Of a DNA stretch of 64,000 bases, positions 48,991 to 60,035 are shown one piece after another; position 1 is the first letter of the stretch; every line of letters begins with the position of its first letter. Position numbers and translations under genes: made by a program. Source of the DNA: Ziziphus jujuba (lineage: Eukaryota; Streptophyta; Magnoliopsida; Rosales; Rhamnaceae); NCBI RefSeq assembly GCF_031755915.1, contig NC_083387.1, positions 15,273,001-15,337,000 of the forward strand, written 5' to 3'. Under the pieces are notes generated by a model that was not told where the DNA came from, did not search any database, and worked only from the letters and a program-made list of their open reading frames with translations.

Positions 48991-49539
48991 CAACCATTTT
49001 CTTAAATTCCATAAACTTTTCAAGAACTTATGACTTATGTGTGAGAAAATAAACCAAACACATACTAGAGTAGTCATTGAGAAAGTATCTACAACCACTC
49101 AAGAAAGACACACTCATGACACACTCATGGGACCACACACATCCAAATGAACAAGTACTAATTTCTCATTGGCCCTCCATGCACCATTTTTAGGAAATGG
49201 CAACCTAGTGGACTTTCCAAGTTGACAAATTTCACACACATTTTTAACATCATCAATCAAAGGAATATCTTTCACCAAAGCATTTGTATTCTTCATTGCA
49301 CCATAATTAGAGTGACCAAGCCTTTTATTCCAAAGTTGAGAGATGGACTCAACTTTGCTTCTCAAAGTTTGTTCACTATCTAGTAAATTCAACCTATAAC
49401 TTTTATTTTTCAAGGAAACTTTAAACACCTCATTTTCAAAAGCATCCAATATTAAACAACCATTAAAATCAAAGTTCAAAACATATCCCTTTTCAACCAA
49501 TTGTGCAATACTCAACAAGTCTTCACACAATGAAGGCAT
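48990..49539 (-). pseudogene. Second copia: GAG-pre-integrase and start of integrase
   Basis: LLSIAQLVEKGYVLNFD, LWNKRLGHSNYGAMK, CEICQLGKSTRLPFP and LVLVHLDVCGPM give the GAG-pre-integrase domain with its HxxxH-like/CxxC zinc-binding end and the first catalytic Asp region (HLDVCGPM). After a stop near 49114 the core continues for about 40 residues (YFLNDYSSMCLVYFL) and is then lost by deletion. Confidence 0.82.
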
Positions 49540-49789
49540 ATATAGAACATTTTGGATAAGTTTTTTTACCTTTATTAATGTTCAATGAGATGTCTCCTTT
49601 TCCTTCTACATTCATGAAGCTTCGATTCCTAGTCTTCACCCTTGTCTTGTAGGATCGGTCAAGCTCCACAAAGTTGGATTCTTCAAAAGTCACGTGGCGT
49701 GGGCAACCACTATCTACCAACCAATCAAGACCACTACTTGTAGCTTTAAGGCATGTAGCCACAAATAAGAACTCGTCCTCCTCATTCAC
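49523..49789 (-). pseudogene. Second copia: protease
   Basis: WLVDSGCPRHVTF contains the aspartic protease active site DSG. The frame is open over 88 codons and overlaps the next frame slightly, so one frameshift separates protease from GAG-pre-integrase. Confidence 0.82.
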
Positions 49790-49816
49790 AAAATTTTCTT
49801 GTTTTCGCCTTTGCTT

Positions 49817-50707
49817 GCATACTTTGCCAACATGTCCTCTTTGTCCACACTTATCACAAGTTGCATCCGCTCTCTAAAGCACTTGTTCGATGCATGTCCA
49901 TACTTCTTGCAATGAAGGTATGATGGATAACCTCCATGGTTTTGTCGTTGGCCTCCTTGTCGTTGTCTTGCATTGTTGTTATTGTTGAAATTGTTTTTGT
50001 TATTGTTGAAACCTCCATAACCAATTGCTCCTTTGTTCGTGTTCTTGTTCTTTTTGTTCGTCTTTTTGCTTTAACTAAACATAAAAGTACTTTCCAAAGA
50101 TAACTCCTTTCTTATGTTTCTTTTTTGTTCGATTGCTTAAAGAGCATCGATAAGCTCACTCAAAATAATCTCACTAAGATTTCTTGATTTCTCAAGGGAA
50201 GAAATCTTAGCTTTAAATTTTTCGGGTAAGCTCACTAATACTTTCTCTACAACCCTTTGGTCGGTCAATAACTTTCCAAGGACTTTAATTTGGTTTACAA
50301 CCTGTAGTAGTCTATCAATGAAGTCCTTAACCAACTCATTTTCTTTCATTCTAATTGTTTCAAACTCCCTTCTTAAGTTAAAAATTGCATTTGTCTAGTC
50401 CTAGTGTTTCCTTGATATTCTTCTTGCAACTTTAACCAAACTTCTCTAGCACTTGTACAAGACATGATTCTAGTGAAGATGGAGTCACTTGCTAAAGAAT
50501 GAAGGGCAGTCAAGGCCTTGAATCTTTTATCTATTTCGGTCTCATGTGCAAGTTTTTGTGCTTGTGTGGCAGTTGCTCTTAACTCCTCAATTTTATAATC
50601 TTCTTCAATCGCATCCCAAAGTCCAAAAGCTTATAGGTAGGCTTTCATCTTTATGCTCCAAATGGAGTAATTTTGGCCCTTAAATTTTGGTGGAGCGGGT
50701 GGTGTAA
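49817..50707 (-). pseudogene. Second copia: gag with CCHC zinc knuckle
   Basis: From 50707 leftwards the minus strand reads FKGQNYSIWSIKMKAYL, LWDAIEEDY, TALHSLASDSIFTRI and then MKENELVKDFIDRLL with VLGKLLTDQRVVEKVLVSLP (50137-50349). These are the DUF4219/UBN2-type capsid features of plant copia gag. The nucleocapsid knuckle CDKCGQRGHVGKVC is intact at 49817-49858. Several stops interrupt the whole. Confidence 0.85.
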
Positions 50708-50894
50708 AACTTTAAGATACCATGACACAAAACTAAATTTTAAAGAAAGCTCTCGGGTTGTATTTTTGGTGAGTTTTCTAGCTAGATTTTTGTACCACTT
50801 CAAACCAAAAATGAAAGGAATGTAATGGGGGGTTCTCTCGCAAGAAAATAGGCTAGATAGAAAGCTCACAAGGTCCTTCAATGGTTCAAACAAA

Positions 50895-50906
50895 GCTCTG
50901 ATACCA
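50895..50906 (-). promoter_or_regulatory. Second copia: primer-binding site
   Basis: TGGTATCAGAGC on the minus strand, immediately after the 5' LTR; initiator tRNA-Met type. Confidence 0.9.
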
Positions 50907-51947
50907 TGTTAGAGCTTGGTATAATTTTGGGTTCACTTGGCCAAGAGTGTGGTGCAGAAAGTGTTAGTCTTGTGCACAACTTTTAATCCGGTTTTTGGTT
51001 TGGTGTTTAGGTGATTTTTGTGTTTTTTTTTTTGGTATGGTGTATCGAGATTTGTTAGGGTTTTTGTTTGAAAGGAAGAAGATGAAGGAGAAGAGAAGAT
51101 GCTAATAATAGGCCACAAAATTAGACAACACAATTCATTATTACATTTCATTCATTTGTTGCATTATATAGTACAAAACTTGTCTCGCACATGTGAAGTA
51201 TGTGTGAGACCAAATGGAAGTCTTTAAAATTCAAAAATTACACATTTCCACTCAAAATTTGATACATAACCATTCAACCACCAGCTCACATGTGAGTGCA
51301 CAAATATGGTAAAGGTTGGTGAGATTTTGAACTTCAAAAGATTGTCTCCACCAAATCGGGTAATGCTACTTTGACCTGATGGAAGGCTGGGATATCTTCA
51401 TCAAAATTGCTTAAATTTTTAAATGTGGTATGATAAAATATTAATGATGAAATTTGAAGAAGACTAGATCCAAAAGAAATAGGTAAGGCCTCCAATTCAT
51501 CTCAAACCCGTGGGCCATAACTACTAGAAATCTCAACAGTTATGCCAACTTGTAACCTATATATCTTGGGCTTCCCAAGTCCTTTTCGAGTCATTCTTTT
51601 TGTTATATTTTCTTTTAGATGTGTATTACAACATATCCAAAAATCATAACTTGGTTCTAAAAACCCCAGAATATTCCAGCCCCGAAAATGGACCTATATT
51701 GTTGGAAGCACAATTTTCAACACATAGTCATTTTACAAAAGAAAATCAATATCCAACAAAGAGACAATTCATAAGCTAAATACAAAAAAACTTAGGCATT
51801 CAAAAGATATTAAAAGGAATATAAAACATATACATAAATATTTCTTTCAGACATTCAACAAAATATTTCTTGTAAAGAAAGAAAAAGGGTGCAAACATTT
51901 GTGAACTTTAGCTTGTACAAGATGGCAAGATTATCACATTTTCAACA
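50907..51947 (-). repeat. Second copia: 5' LTR
   Basis: 1041 bp, TGTTGAAAATGTG to ...CTCTAACA on the minus strand. It contains a GAAGAAGATGAAGGAGAAG purine run (plus-strand text) shared by all three LTR copies. Confidence 0.88.
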
Positions 51948-51994
51948 AAGATTCTGTAACACCCTGTCCCAAATCGCACCAGAATCCGTGCACG

Positions 51995-52073
51995 TTGACC
52001 GAGGTTGACCGTTGACCGCTGACCGAAGGGGTCAAAAGTTGACTTTTTGACTCGGTGAAAATTTTGAGTTGAC
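51995..52073 (+). promoter_or_regulatory. TTGAC (W-box core) cluster in solo LTR F
   Basis: Six TTGAC words on the plus strand and one on the minus strand lie within 79 bp, many as TTGACC or TTGACT. Chance expectation in such a length is well under one. Likely reading: WRKY-binding sites or a remnant of an enhancer array. Confidence 0.4.
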
Positions 52074-52559
52074 TAGGGTACCGTGGCGAAGTGCACGATG
52101 CCACGAGTTCGTAGACTGGTAGCACGTCGAAAACGGAGCTACAGTTTGAAAGTTATGGACGAAACAAGTTGCGGTCCAAACTGTCCAAGGGGTGCCGGAG
52201 TTGACTTTTGTTTATGGGGAATTGAGCTTTGACTCGTACATGGTTGTGAAGTGCTCGTCGATGCGAGTTCACAGACTAGCGGCACACTCAAAACGGATAT
52301 CCGGTTAAAAAGTTATGGACGTTTGAAGTTTACCGGATACCGTATTATTTTAATGTTTTTGGGTCGGTGAACAGTGAAATACCACGTGTCAGCTTCTGAT
52401 TGGTCCACGTGGCATGAACAGTGTCACGCAGGGTTTTTATTTGTTAAAACACTCGGTGAAGAGAGAGAAAGAGAGAGAGGAGAGAGAGAGAGAGTCACCG
52501 GCCGCCGGTCATTTTCACGTTTTCCGGCCTAGTTACTGTACACGCACCGGCCAGCCAGA

Positions 52560-53173
52560 TTGCCCACCTCATTTCCGGCAAAACCTCCAAATTTCACGGC
52601 GAACGGCCGCCGGACGCGCCCGGATCGGACCTCCGAAGTTTGGCGGCGATTTTTCCCCCTCCACCGCCGGCCACGGCGAATCGGCACTATTCCGGCCGAT
52701 ATACAGTACACGCACCATACACCCATCATCCTCTCCTCAAGTCCGGCCTACCCACCAAAAATCACGGCCATCGGACCACCGACGTGCCGGGATCGGAGCG
52801 TTTTCCGGCGAGGGGTCGGAAATCTTCAAACGGTGATTTCTCCGCCGTCCGACCTCCGTTTTGCTCACCGTCGGTCCCGTTGGATTGCTGTCCTCACGAT
52901 CTACAAGTCTGCAAAATTTCACAGCCAACGGCCACCGCACGCACGCGCCGCCGGCGACGGTTGCCGGTGACCGCGGCGGCCCGCCGGAAAATACTGTTCC
53001 GGCGAGTACCCGAAATTTCCGGCCGGCTCCAGTCCGCTGTGTTTGACCTCCTGAATCCGAATCCGGCTTCCGTTTCCGCCAATTCGCGATGGTTTGGGAG
53101 AATTGCAGAGCCGAAACTCGAAAAGCTTTCCGGCGAGATTCCGACCCCGTCGGGTCCGATCACCGGGAAGTAA
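52560..53173 (+). other. Overlapping open frames in solo LTR F matching the frame in C
   Basis: Two frames, 52560-52970 and 52640-53173, together correspond to the 270-codon frame of solo LTR C (20144-20956, minus), with a frame change near 52960. Shared words include ANG, HRRSRW and LLNPNP-like. Proline- and arginine-rich, no known domain. Not called a gene. Confidence 0.25.
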
Positions 53174-53325
53174 GACCGAATCTGTGATCAGCATCACTCG
53201 AGCTTCGATTCGGTATATAACTCGTAAATTCTAGATATCGTTTGTGTTTTGACCCCCCGGGTACCGGGTATTATTTACCCGATTAAAATATTAATTTATT
53301 TGACTGTCTGTGAATTTTGTTCTAG

Positions 53326-53386
53326 GAGCACCGGTGAGTCGTAGAATTGATCCCGTAGTGGATCATGGGTTAATTGCGTGCTCCAG
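53326..53386 (+). other. 61-nt putative mini-exon in solo LTR F
   Basis: Preceded by TTTTGTTCTAG and followed by GTGAGTGACC, it starts GAGCACCGG and ends GTGCTCCAG. A second acceptor-like site (TTCCTCTAG) ends at 54542, giving a possible intron of 1156 nt. A donor-like GTAAGA occurs upstream near 53169. Confidence 0.45.
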
Positions 53387-54904
53387 GTGAGTGACCCACC
53401 TTCAAATTAATTTTGGGGAATTTAATTGATGAATATATTATGTGTGAATTAAATATTTGAAATTTAATTTCTATGTGCCAAATATTTATTGGATTTATTG
53501 TAGAATTATTTATGAATTTATTGGATTTAAGAAAATGCGAATTCTACAAATTTATGCCGTGTGGAATTATTTTATGGTTTTGAGGATTTTGAAATTGGTG
53601 TGGTTTTAATGGTAAATTGGGCACAATTTGATTTTCAAATATTTCAAAGAAAATATTTGGTTATGTTGCTGATTTCAATTTTTATAAAATATGCCCATGG
53701 AATATTATGAGATTTGACTATGATATTTCGAGAATTATTTATGCTTGGAAAAATGTGGATATTTAAATTGATGGATTTGGAAGTTGGTGGATTTGAAAAT
53801 CATGGAATTTATGGCATTGATTATAAAGAAATTGTGGAGAATTTTCCGGTTCAAGCGGATGGATTATGCCCGCTATGCTTATGAAAAATGTGAAATTTGT
53901 TTTATGATTTAAATTTATGGATTTTATGATTTTTAGATGCACCGTGCACGTACTGGTGTTCTGATTATGTGATATGGTATATGTGATATGGATATTGTGC
54001 ACACGGATATGATTAGCGCGCAGGTGGGTGTGAGTAGCGCGCAGGTGATATTATGAGGGTGTCCTGTGGATGCCATCGGTGAGGGTGGCCACCCCCCATT
54101 GGCCGGGACACCAGGTTAGCAGCGGCGCAGTGGGACGCCACGCGACCGTATGCCGGTTTCTTTCTATAACCTCCTGTCTGGCGGTACCTTGGGACGCTGG
54201 GTACTGTTGGCGCCACTGGTATATAGTGGGTGCATCAACTGATTTCGGAACTGTGTTTTAAGAATAAAATGTTTTAAAACTGTATTGGAATTAAAATTAC
54301 TATTACTGTTCGGATATTTATTTGATGTCTTGGTTTTCGAGGAATATGAATAAAGGGTTTTGTGAAAAGGTTTTAAAAGGGGAACCTTTCCAACTGAGAG
54401 AATTGTAAGGGTTTTGAGAGAAAATATTATTTCCAAATAATTATTATTTATATACCTATTACCGTGGTATTATATTGTATAGTAGATAGGGTCGCTCACT
54501 GAGATGATTAGCATCTCACACTCTTAAATTCCGTTCCTCTAGGTACCAGGTTGTCGGTGTTCATCCGGAGCGGACTTGATCTTCCTCGCTGTTTTACTTC
54601 GTGAAGTACCCTGTTCTTCTTTATTGCGGTTGTACTATTTCTTTCATTCTTGTTGTATTTATTTTGCACTGGATTACTGTATTTATATTGAAGTGCTGAA
54701 ATTTGTAGAAACAATTTGTAGTCTGTGGGAGGAATAAAGGGATGTTGTTAGAAGTGTGTTTTCAGTGCAGGTAATTTGTGGTAAGTAAATCCCTTAGGGG
54801 AGGCTCTGCCGGATTTTCCGTTGGAGGGTTCGGTAGGGTTTCCCTGGGATCAGGGCTTGTCTGGGGTTCCGGGGAAGGAATTCTGGACGGGTCCTGACAG
54901 ATTC

Positions 54905-55015
54905 CATCTCATATTGCATTGTATGCTGCTATTTTTCTCTATCTTAATGAGAGTTAACTTCCTGAAAACTCTGGCTCCCTTTTTTCAACAAGCATAATAT
55001 ATTGAGATTCTGGAT
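54905..55015 (-). pseudogene. Outer copia element: N-terminal edge of RT
   Basis: On the minus strand it reads REPESFQEVNSH, then a stop, then MQYEMESLQ at 54905, which continues into KNNTYELFEF on the far side of the two nested insertions. The segment before copia RT usually reads EAM--EM-SL--N-TW-L. Beyond 55015 similarity stops, so integrase, protease, gag and the 5' LTR of this element are missing. Confidence 0.75.
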
Positions 55016-56000
55016 ATCTATTTAATGGAATAAGGCCTCGTTTATACATTTTTTATATTATCTTTTGAGAGTTCAAAGAAAAAATAATAAGATCAATCTT
55101 ATTATTAATTACCGTAAACAAAATTTTATTATTTTATAACAAAATAAATATAAAAAAAATAGTAAAGATATATTAATATAAACTGTAAAAAAATCAATCC
55201 CATAATTAATTATCATATATAAAATTTATTATTTTACAAAAAAATAAATATAAAAAACAAAAAAAATATATCAATATATAGATTATAAATTCTTTTTAGT
55301 ATTTGTTATTCTTCCTATCTTTTTTTTTTTTAAATTTCGTAAGTAATTAATTTCTCTCCTTTCTTTGTTTCAAAACCGGCTATTTCTCTCTACTATTCTC
55401 CCCCTCTTCTCCTATTTCAGCAACAAGCAAATTCATGACAAATGATTTTTTTTTTCTCATTTTTTCCTAAAACCACCAACTCCCTTCATCACCAAAAATA
55501 TGAGACCACCAACTACATTCAACAAAAACTAGAAATATGAAACCATCAACTCCTTTTATCAACAAGCTCTTTCTTGTTCTTTCTCTTTGGCAACTTACTC
55601 TAAAATTTGGACTCATCTTTCGTCAACAAAGTTTGGCATATATTTGTTCATCATTATTAAAGTTGATCCTTGATTGCCAGGACTGACCATGATTTTTACC
55701 CCAAAAAAAAAAAATGTAAAGAACCCAAAAGGTAAACCTAAAGAACAAATTCAAAGATTTTTCAATCTCAATTTTGATTCTCTATTTTTTTTTTTTTCCT
55801 TTTCACTTTGGATTCATCTGGTTATATTCTATTTTTCAATTTTTTGAATGAATGACTTAAACCTGTGGGGCTATGGGTCGATTTTACTACGATCTGGTTT
55901 CTCACTTTAATTTATTTGTGTAAGAGACAAGAGTTAAGGGAGAGCCAGGTTTACAAAATCCAAAATTGTTATTTTTTTTAAGGGGTCGAAATAAAATTTA
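55016..56000. other. AT-rich DNA with interspersed repeat copies
   Basis: 55040-55280 holds two weak copies of the repeat family of 4256-5030 (AATAAGATCAATCTTATTA and the related CAATCCCATAATTAATTA). 55440-55560 has imperfect repeats of AAATATGAGACCACCAACT. No gene is supported. Confidence 0.45.
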
Positions 56001-56002
56001 GG

Positions 56003-57530
56003 TTTCAAATGGACACGAGTAGAATTTTCATAATATCCGTTGATATTTCTGAAATTTTATCAAAAATTCCATAGAAATTTCCATCAAAATATCTACATCA
56101 AATCTTTAACAATTTAGTAAAAGAATCCATAATATCCATCGAAATTTTGAAAATTTCCATATAAATTTCTGAAACTTTCCATGGAAATATTGGAAATATC
56201 TATGAATTTTTTTTATAGAAATTCAAAAATATTATTGATGTTTAATAAATTATTTTATCAAATTAACTTTAGTGATATATTTTTTTAACATTTTAATTGT
56301 TTCCTAAGTATTTAGTGATATAAATAAAATTAAGTAAATTGAATTCAATAACCTTAACAAGTTCTATTCATTGGTAAAATATATATACTTGTTATATATT
56401 TTGTATGAGATGGATTCATTAAAATCCCATAATTACAAGTTAATAATTGATTATATAAGAATAAAAAATAATAACATAAAATAATAACATGAAAATATAA
56501 TATTATGTAAAATTAATATTGATAGCATTTAAATTAATATCATTAAGCAAATAAAAATAAAAAACATGATAGAATATATTATACTAAACATATTGAATAC
56601 AAGATTCTTATGATTGACATATTAATAATTATATGAAAAATTATTAAGGAGATATATATTTTAATAATTATTTTTCACATTTCATATTTGAAAATGAGAA
56701 CGAGAAATATGCTAATAATTTTCAATTATTTAAGAGTTCTATGAGTATTGAGATGATATTTATGAACTATAATGTAATTGTAATGATTGTTTTATCTTGA
56801 TTAATAAACAACTTATTAAATATATACTCTTTTTTTTGTATATTTTTATGAATAATAGTTTATTTATGATTGTTATCGGTTACTGTAAATTAAATTGATT
56901 AAGTGTCTGTTTGGCAGAACTTTTTTTTTTTAATCAAAAGCTCAACTTAAAGGCCAAAAATTCTTTTGTTAAAAAATAAGAGTATTTGGTAAGAGTAAAC
57001 AAGAATTTGTTGATAAAAAATAGTTTTTTTAAATTGTTTTAGAGAAGCCCAAATTTTGTATTTCTCTAGAAAAGCTATTTCTTTTTAACTTATATGAAAA
57101 TTCAATGAGCATTTAATGCAACTTTTTTAGCTTATATGGAAACGGAATGAGCATTTAATACGGTTTTTTTTATTTTTTATTTACAACCGAATATTTATTA
57201 GTTTTTTAATAAGATCTCTTTTCAAACAAAATCTATTATACAAACCTCTACAAACTAAAGCTCGACTTTTATCAGTTATACCAAAGAGATTCTAAGAGAA
57301 ATATAATATCTATTTAATATTTTTGTAATTTTTATAATCAATTTGATAATTGATTGTTTAAGTAAGCTAATACTAAAGTTTCAACAAAAATTTTCAATTT
57401 TTTAAATAAATTTCCATCCTTTTTTGAAAATTTTTATCAATATTCAATAATTTTCAATATTTTCATGAAAATTTTCATATTTTAAACCTTCGATATTTCC
57501 ACCGATACTGAAATTTTGAACCTTGAGGGA
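56003..57530. mobile_element. Possible long-TIR element with a nested hAT-like MITE
   Basis: The left part (from TTTAGGTTTCAAATGG) and the right part, read on the minus strand (AAGGTTCAAAATTTCAG, then GGTGGAAATATCGAAGG), share a run of words such as GAAATTTTC, AAATATC and TTTCCAT in inverted order over about 150 bp. Between them, 56903-57297 begins GTCTGTTTGGCAGAACT and ends, inverted, TCTCTTTGGTATAACT, resembling the ends of hAT-type MITEs. No transposase and no convincing target duplications are seen. Confidence 0.3.
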
Positions 57531-58261
57531 GAGAATAATAAGAAAAAGAAAGAGAAAGATCTAGTACCTAGATGTAACGGAGAAGAGAAAGTTGTCTGCG
57601 ATGGAAAGTACTTCCACATGGTATAAAATGATTTAAGGAGTTTTGAGTCCTAGGTACTCCAAGATTGCTTTCCTCTATTGAATGGCTTATTGCATTACTT
57701 ATTAAAATAAAACCATTATTTTTATTTAAGACAAAACAAAAATTAAAATATTATTTCTTAAACATAGTGATTTATAAAAAATAAAACATAATAAGAAAAA
57801 ATATATTACATTGGATAAACACTTAAACTTGGTAAGTTTATTTTTGTTTATTTTTGTTCAATGCAGTTATTGTAAAGTCCATGAATTCTGGTACCACCTG
57901 ATAGCCAAAATGATCGTATCGTTTTTTGTTACATGCTCTCAGGTGGAATAATCTCTTATGTATTCTTCTTTTTATATTCTTATCCTCCATCACCTATAAA
58001 AGTTCGATACATAAAGGTAAATTAATAATCGGTGAGGAATCTTCCTCAAATATCTTTTTTACAGCATATTTTAATTCAGCATCATCAACTTCAATTATCC
58101 ATGCTAATGATTCAGATGATCATGATTAAGATCTATGAAGAAAAATAAATTAAAATTAAACAATAAAAAATAAAATAAAAATCTATAACCAAAACACAAA
58201 TATGAAAGAGTAAAAACTACCAAAATATTGGACACATAAATTTTAAAATAACTGAAAAATA
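57531..58261 (-). pseudogene. Short unidentified coding-like remnant
   Basis: On the minus strand 58115-57885 reads IEVDDAELKYAVKKIFEED, IINLPLCIELL, a stop, then MEDKNIKRRIHKRLFHLRAC and GYQVVPEFMDF. The charge pattern looks like real protein rather than AT noise, but I recognise no family. It lies next to Helitron-like DNA, so it may be a captured fragment. The plus-strand frame 57926-58129 is its shadow. Confidence 0.3.
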
Positions 58262-59203
58262 TCACTTACTAATTTATAACCAAATGTATTTGACTTATTC
58301 GCTAAATAAAATAAAATCAAAAACTTTGTTTTGAATGTAAATCCTATTTTAGCATGTTTATCAATTATATTCTGAAAAAAAATATCTTAATTTTTTTCCA
58401 CTAATAAAATAAAATTATATTATTTGCATAATTTTTTTGTCCAAATAAAGAGATATCTTTATTATTTTCCATATAATCACACTTGTATATTAAAAATATT
58501 TAAAACACATTATATATGGAAATTTATTATTTTACCAATATAATATTATATTTTTGTTCCAATTATACACTTTATAACATTTTTATCCTAATCAAGGTTT
58601 CCTTAATCAAATGTCATATATAATATTATAATAGTAAAATTATATATTATTAGGTACAATCAATAAAAAAATATTTAATAAAATAATTTGTTTTGAATAT
58701 AAATCCTACTTTATTATGTTTAAAGTTTATATTCTGAAAAAAATATCTCAAATTTTTTCAACTAATAAAATAAAATTATATTATTTATATAAATTTTTTG
58801 TCCAAATAATGAGATATCTTTATTATTTTCTATATAATCACATTTATATATATAAAAATATTTAAAATATATTATATATGGAGATTCACTTTAATTGATT
58901 ATTTTACAAATATAATATTATATTTTTGTCATAATTTTACACTTTAATATTTTTGTTCTGATAAAAATATATATATCTTTTGATAAAACCAATTGAAGAT
59001 AAAAGCTCTCATGCTTTTAAATGGATATTCTATTTGGTATTTATTAACATTTTGATAAAGCCATAAATAATGAGGAAGAGGGGAGATGAAAATTTTTTTT
59101 ATTAATAATTTTGAAGAGAGTTTAAAAGAATTTTATAATGACATGTAATATATATATATATATATATATATTTTCACTGAGCTTCTATATATTATCATAT
59201 AGA
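58262..59203 (-). mobile_element. Helitron 5' portion, minus strand, with internal duplication
   Basis: On the minus strand the 5' end is at 59203 (TCTATATGATAATATATAG), with ACATGTCAT inside as in related ends. The interior contains two direct copies, 58310-58560 and 58675-58960 (shared TTGTTTTGAATGTAAATCCT/TTGTTTTGAATATAAATCCT, AAAAAATATCT, TCCAAATAA.GAGATATC). The same unit occurs at 5560-5760. No CTRR end was found to the left. Confidence 0.45.
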
Positions 59204-59653
59204 CAATCAAAATATTTTTCTATTATTGTTTTATAATATAAACTTTTTAGCCTGATTTAGAAATATAATACTTAAAGTTTGTATTTAAATAATTTATATG
59301 TAACTTAAAAAGGGTTATTATTATATTTATTTATGTTTTTATTATTTTTCTTCTAAGTTTCAAATTACTTTGATTAATACTTAATTTTCTAATTAAAAAT
59401 TTAATCAATTTATGATTGCCAAAGCATTTGAATTATATATTGTTTTTTTTTGCATAAAAAGAATAAAAAAAATATTTTTAACCCACCATTTTTAATTAGA
59501 TTTATTTTGCTATAAGACACAATGTCTCATTTTATTATATGTTAGTATTGCTCAAATACAAAAATTGAAAATGATTTATGCTACTTTAGAATGGATACCC
59601 CTGCTGAAAAGTTTCAGCACTATACAGACCAAGTGTTATACTATAACACTAAA
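59204..59653. other. AT-rich spacer between Helitron-like termini
   Basis: No coding or termini. It includes GTTATACTATAACACTAAAC just before the Helitron end, with a short hairpin GTTATACTATAAC at 59635-59647. Confidence 0.4.
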
Positions 59654-59664
59654 CTAGTGTTAAG

Positions 59665-59681
59665 CCCATACGATGTATGGG
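59665..59681 (-). terminator. Helitron 3' hairpin
   Basis: A 6-bp perfect stem CCCATA/TATGGG around a 5-nt loop, 7 nt before CTAG. In Helitrons this hairpin marks the end of rolling-circle transfer. Confidence 0.7.
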
Positions 59682-60035
59682 AAGTGTAAGCATAACAGAT
59701 GATTTTGATAAGTATCAATAAAAGTTAATTAGTTATAATCGAATCAAATATTAAAGCAATATATCACTAGCATTCCACAAAATAAATTTTTGATTGAAAT
59801 ATATGTAAATTTCAACAATTATAAATTAATATAACTTTTGAATCTTTTGCTATGATAAATATGATAATTACTTTTAGATAATCATTAGTCTTGCATATAA
59901 ATTCACCCACAAGATATACTTAAGTTTTTTTTTATCTAAAAAAAATAAAAAATATATATATCAAAACTTGTCGAATAATATATGCAAATAAAATTATCAT
60001 TTAATATTTAAAATAATTATGGTTGAAATAATTCC

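Larger units (their letters stand above)
46924..51947 (-). mobile_element. Ty1/copia retrotransposon, internally deleted
   Basis: The 5024-bp element has LTRs at 50907-51947 (5') and 46924-47902 (3'), and an identical duplication AAGAT on both sides (46919-46923 and 51948-51952). In order on the minus strand it has PBS, gag with CCHC, protease, GAG-pre-integrase, a short piece of integrase core, RT from about the middle, RNase H and a polypurine tract. The integrase core end and the RT start are missing. The domain order (integrase before RT) confirms copia. It sits in the RT region of the outer copia element. A third LTR of the same family is at 28857-29818. Confidence 0.9.
51955..54899 (+). 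mobile_element. Solo LTR F
   Basis: 2945 bp, starting TGTAACACCCTGTCCC and ending GGACGGGTCCTGACA, with an exact duplication GATTC on both sides (51950-51954 and 54900-54904). It is in the same GC-rich subfamily as C. It inserted 3 bp beyond the AAGAT duplication of the second copia, so the two insertions are almost adjacent in the outer copia. No gag, pol, PBS or PPT is present. It contains a TTGAC cluster, a GC-rich block (52490-53200) and a 61-nt putative exon. Confidence 0.85.

Noticed and set aside
47903..50893. Possible host reverse transcriptase or protease genes
   Set aside because: Domain order, LTRs, PBS and target duplication show a copia element.
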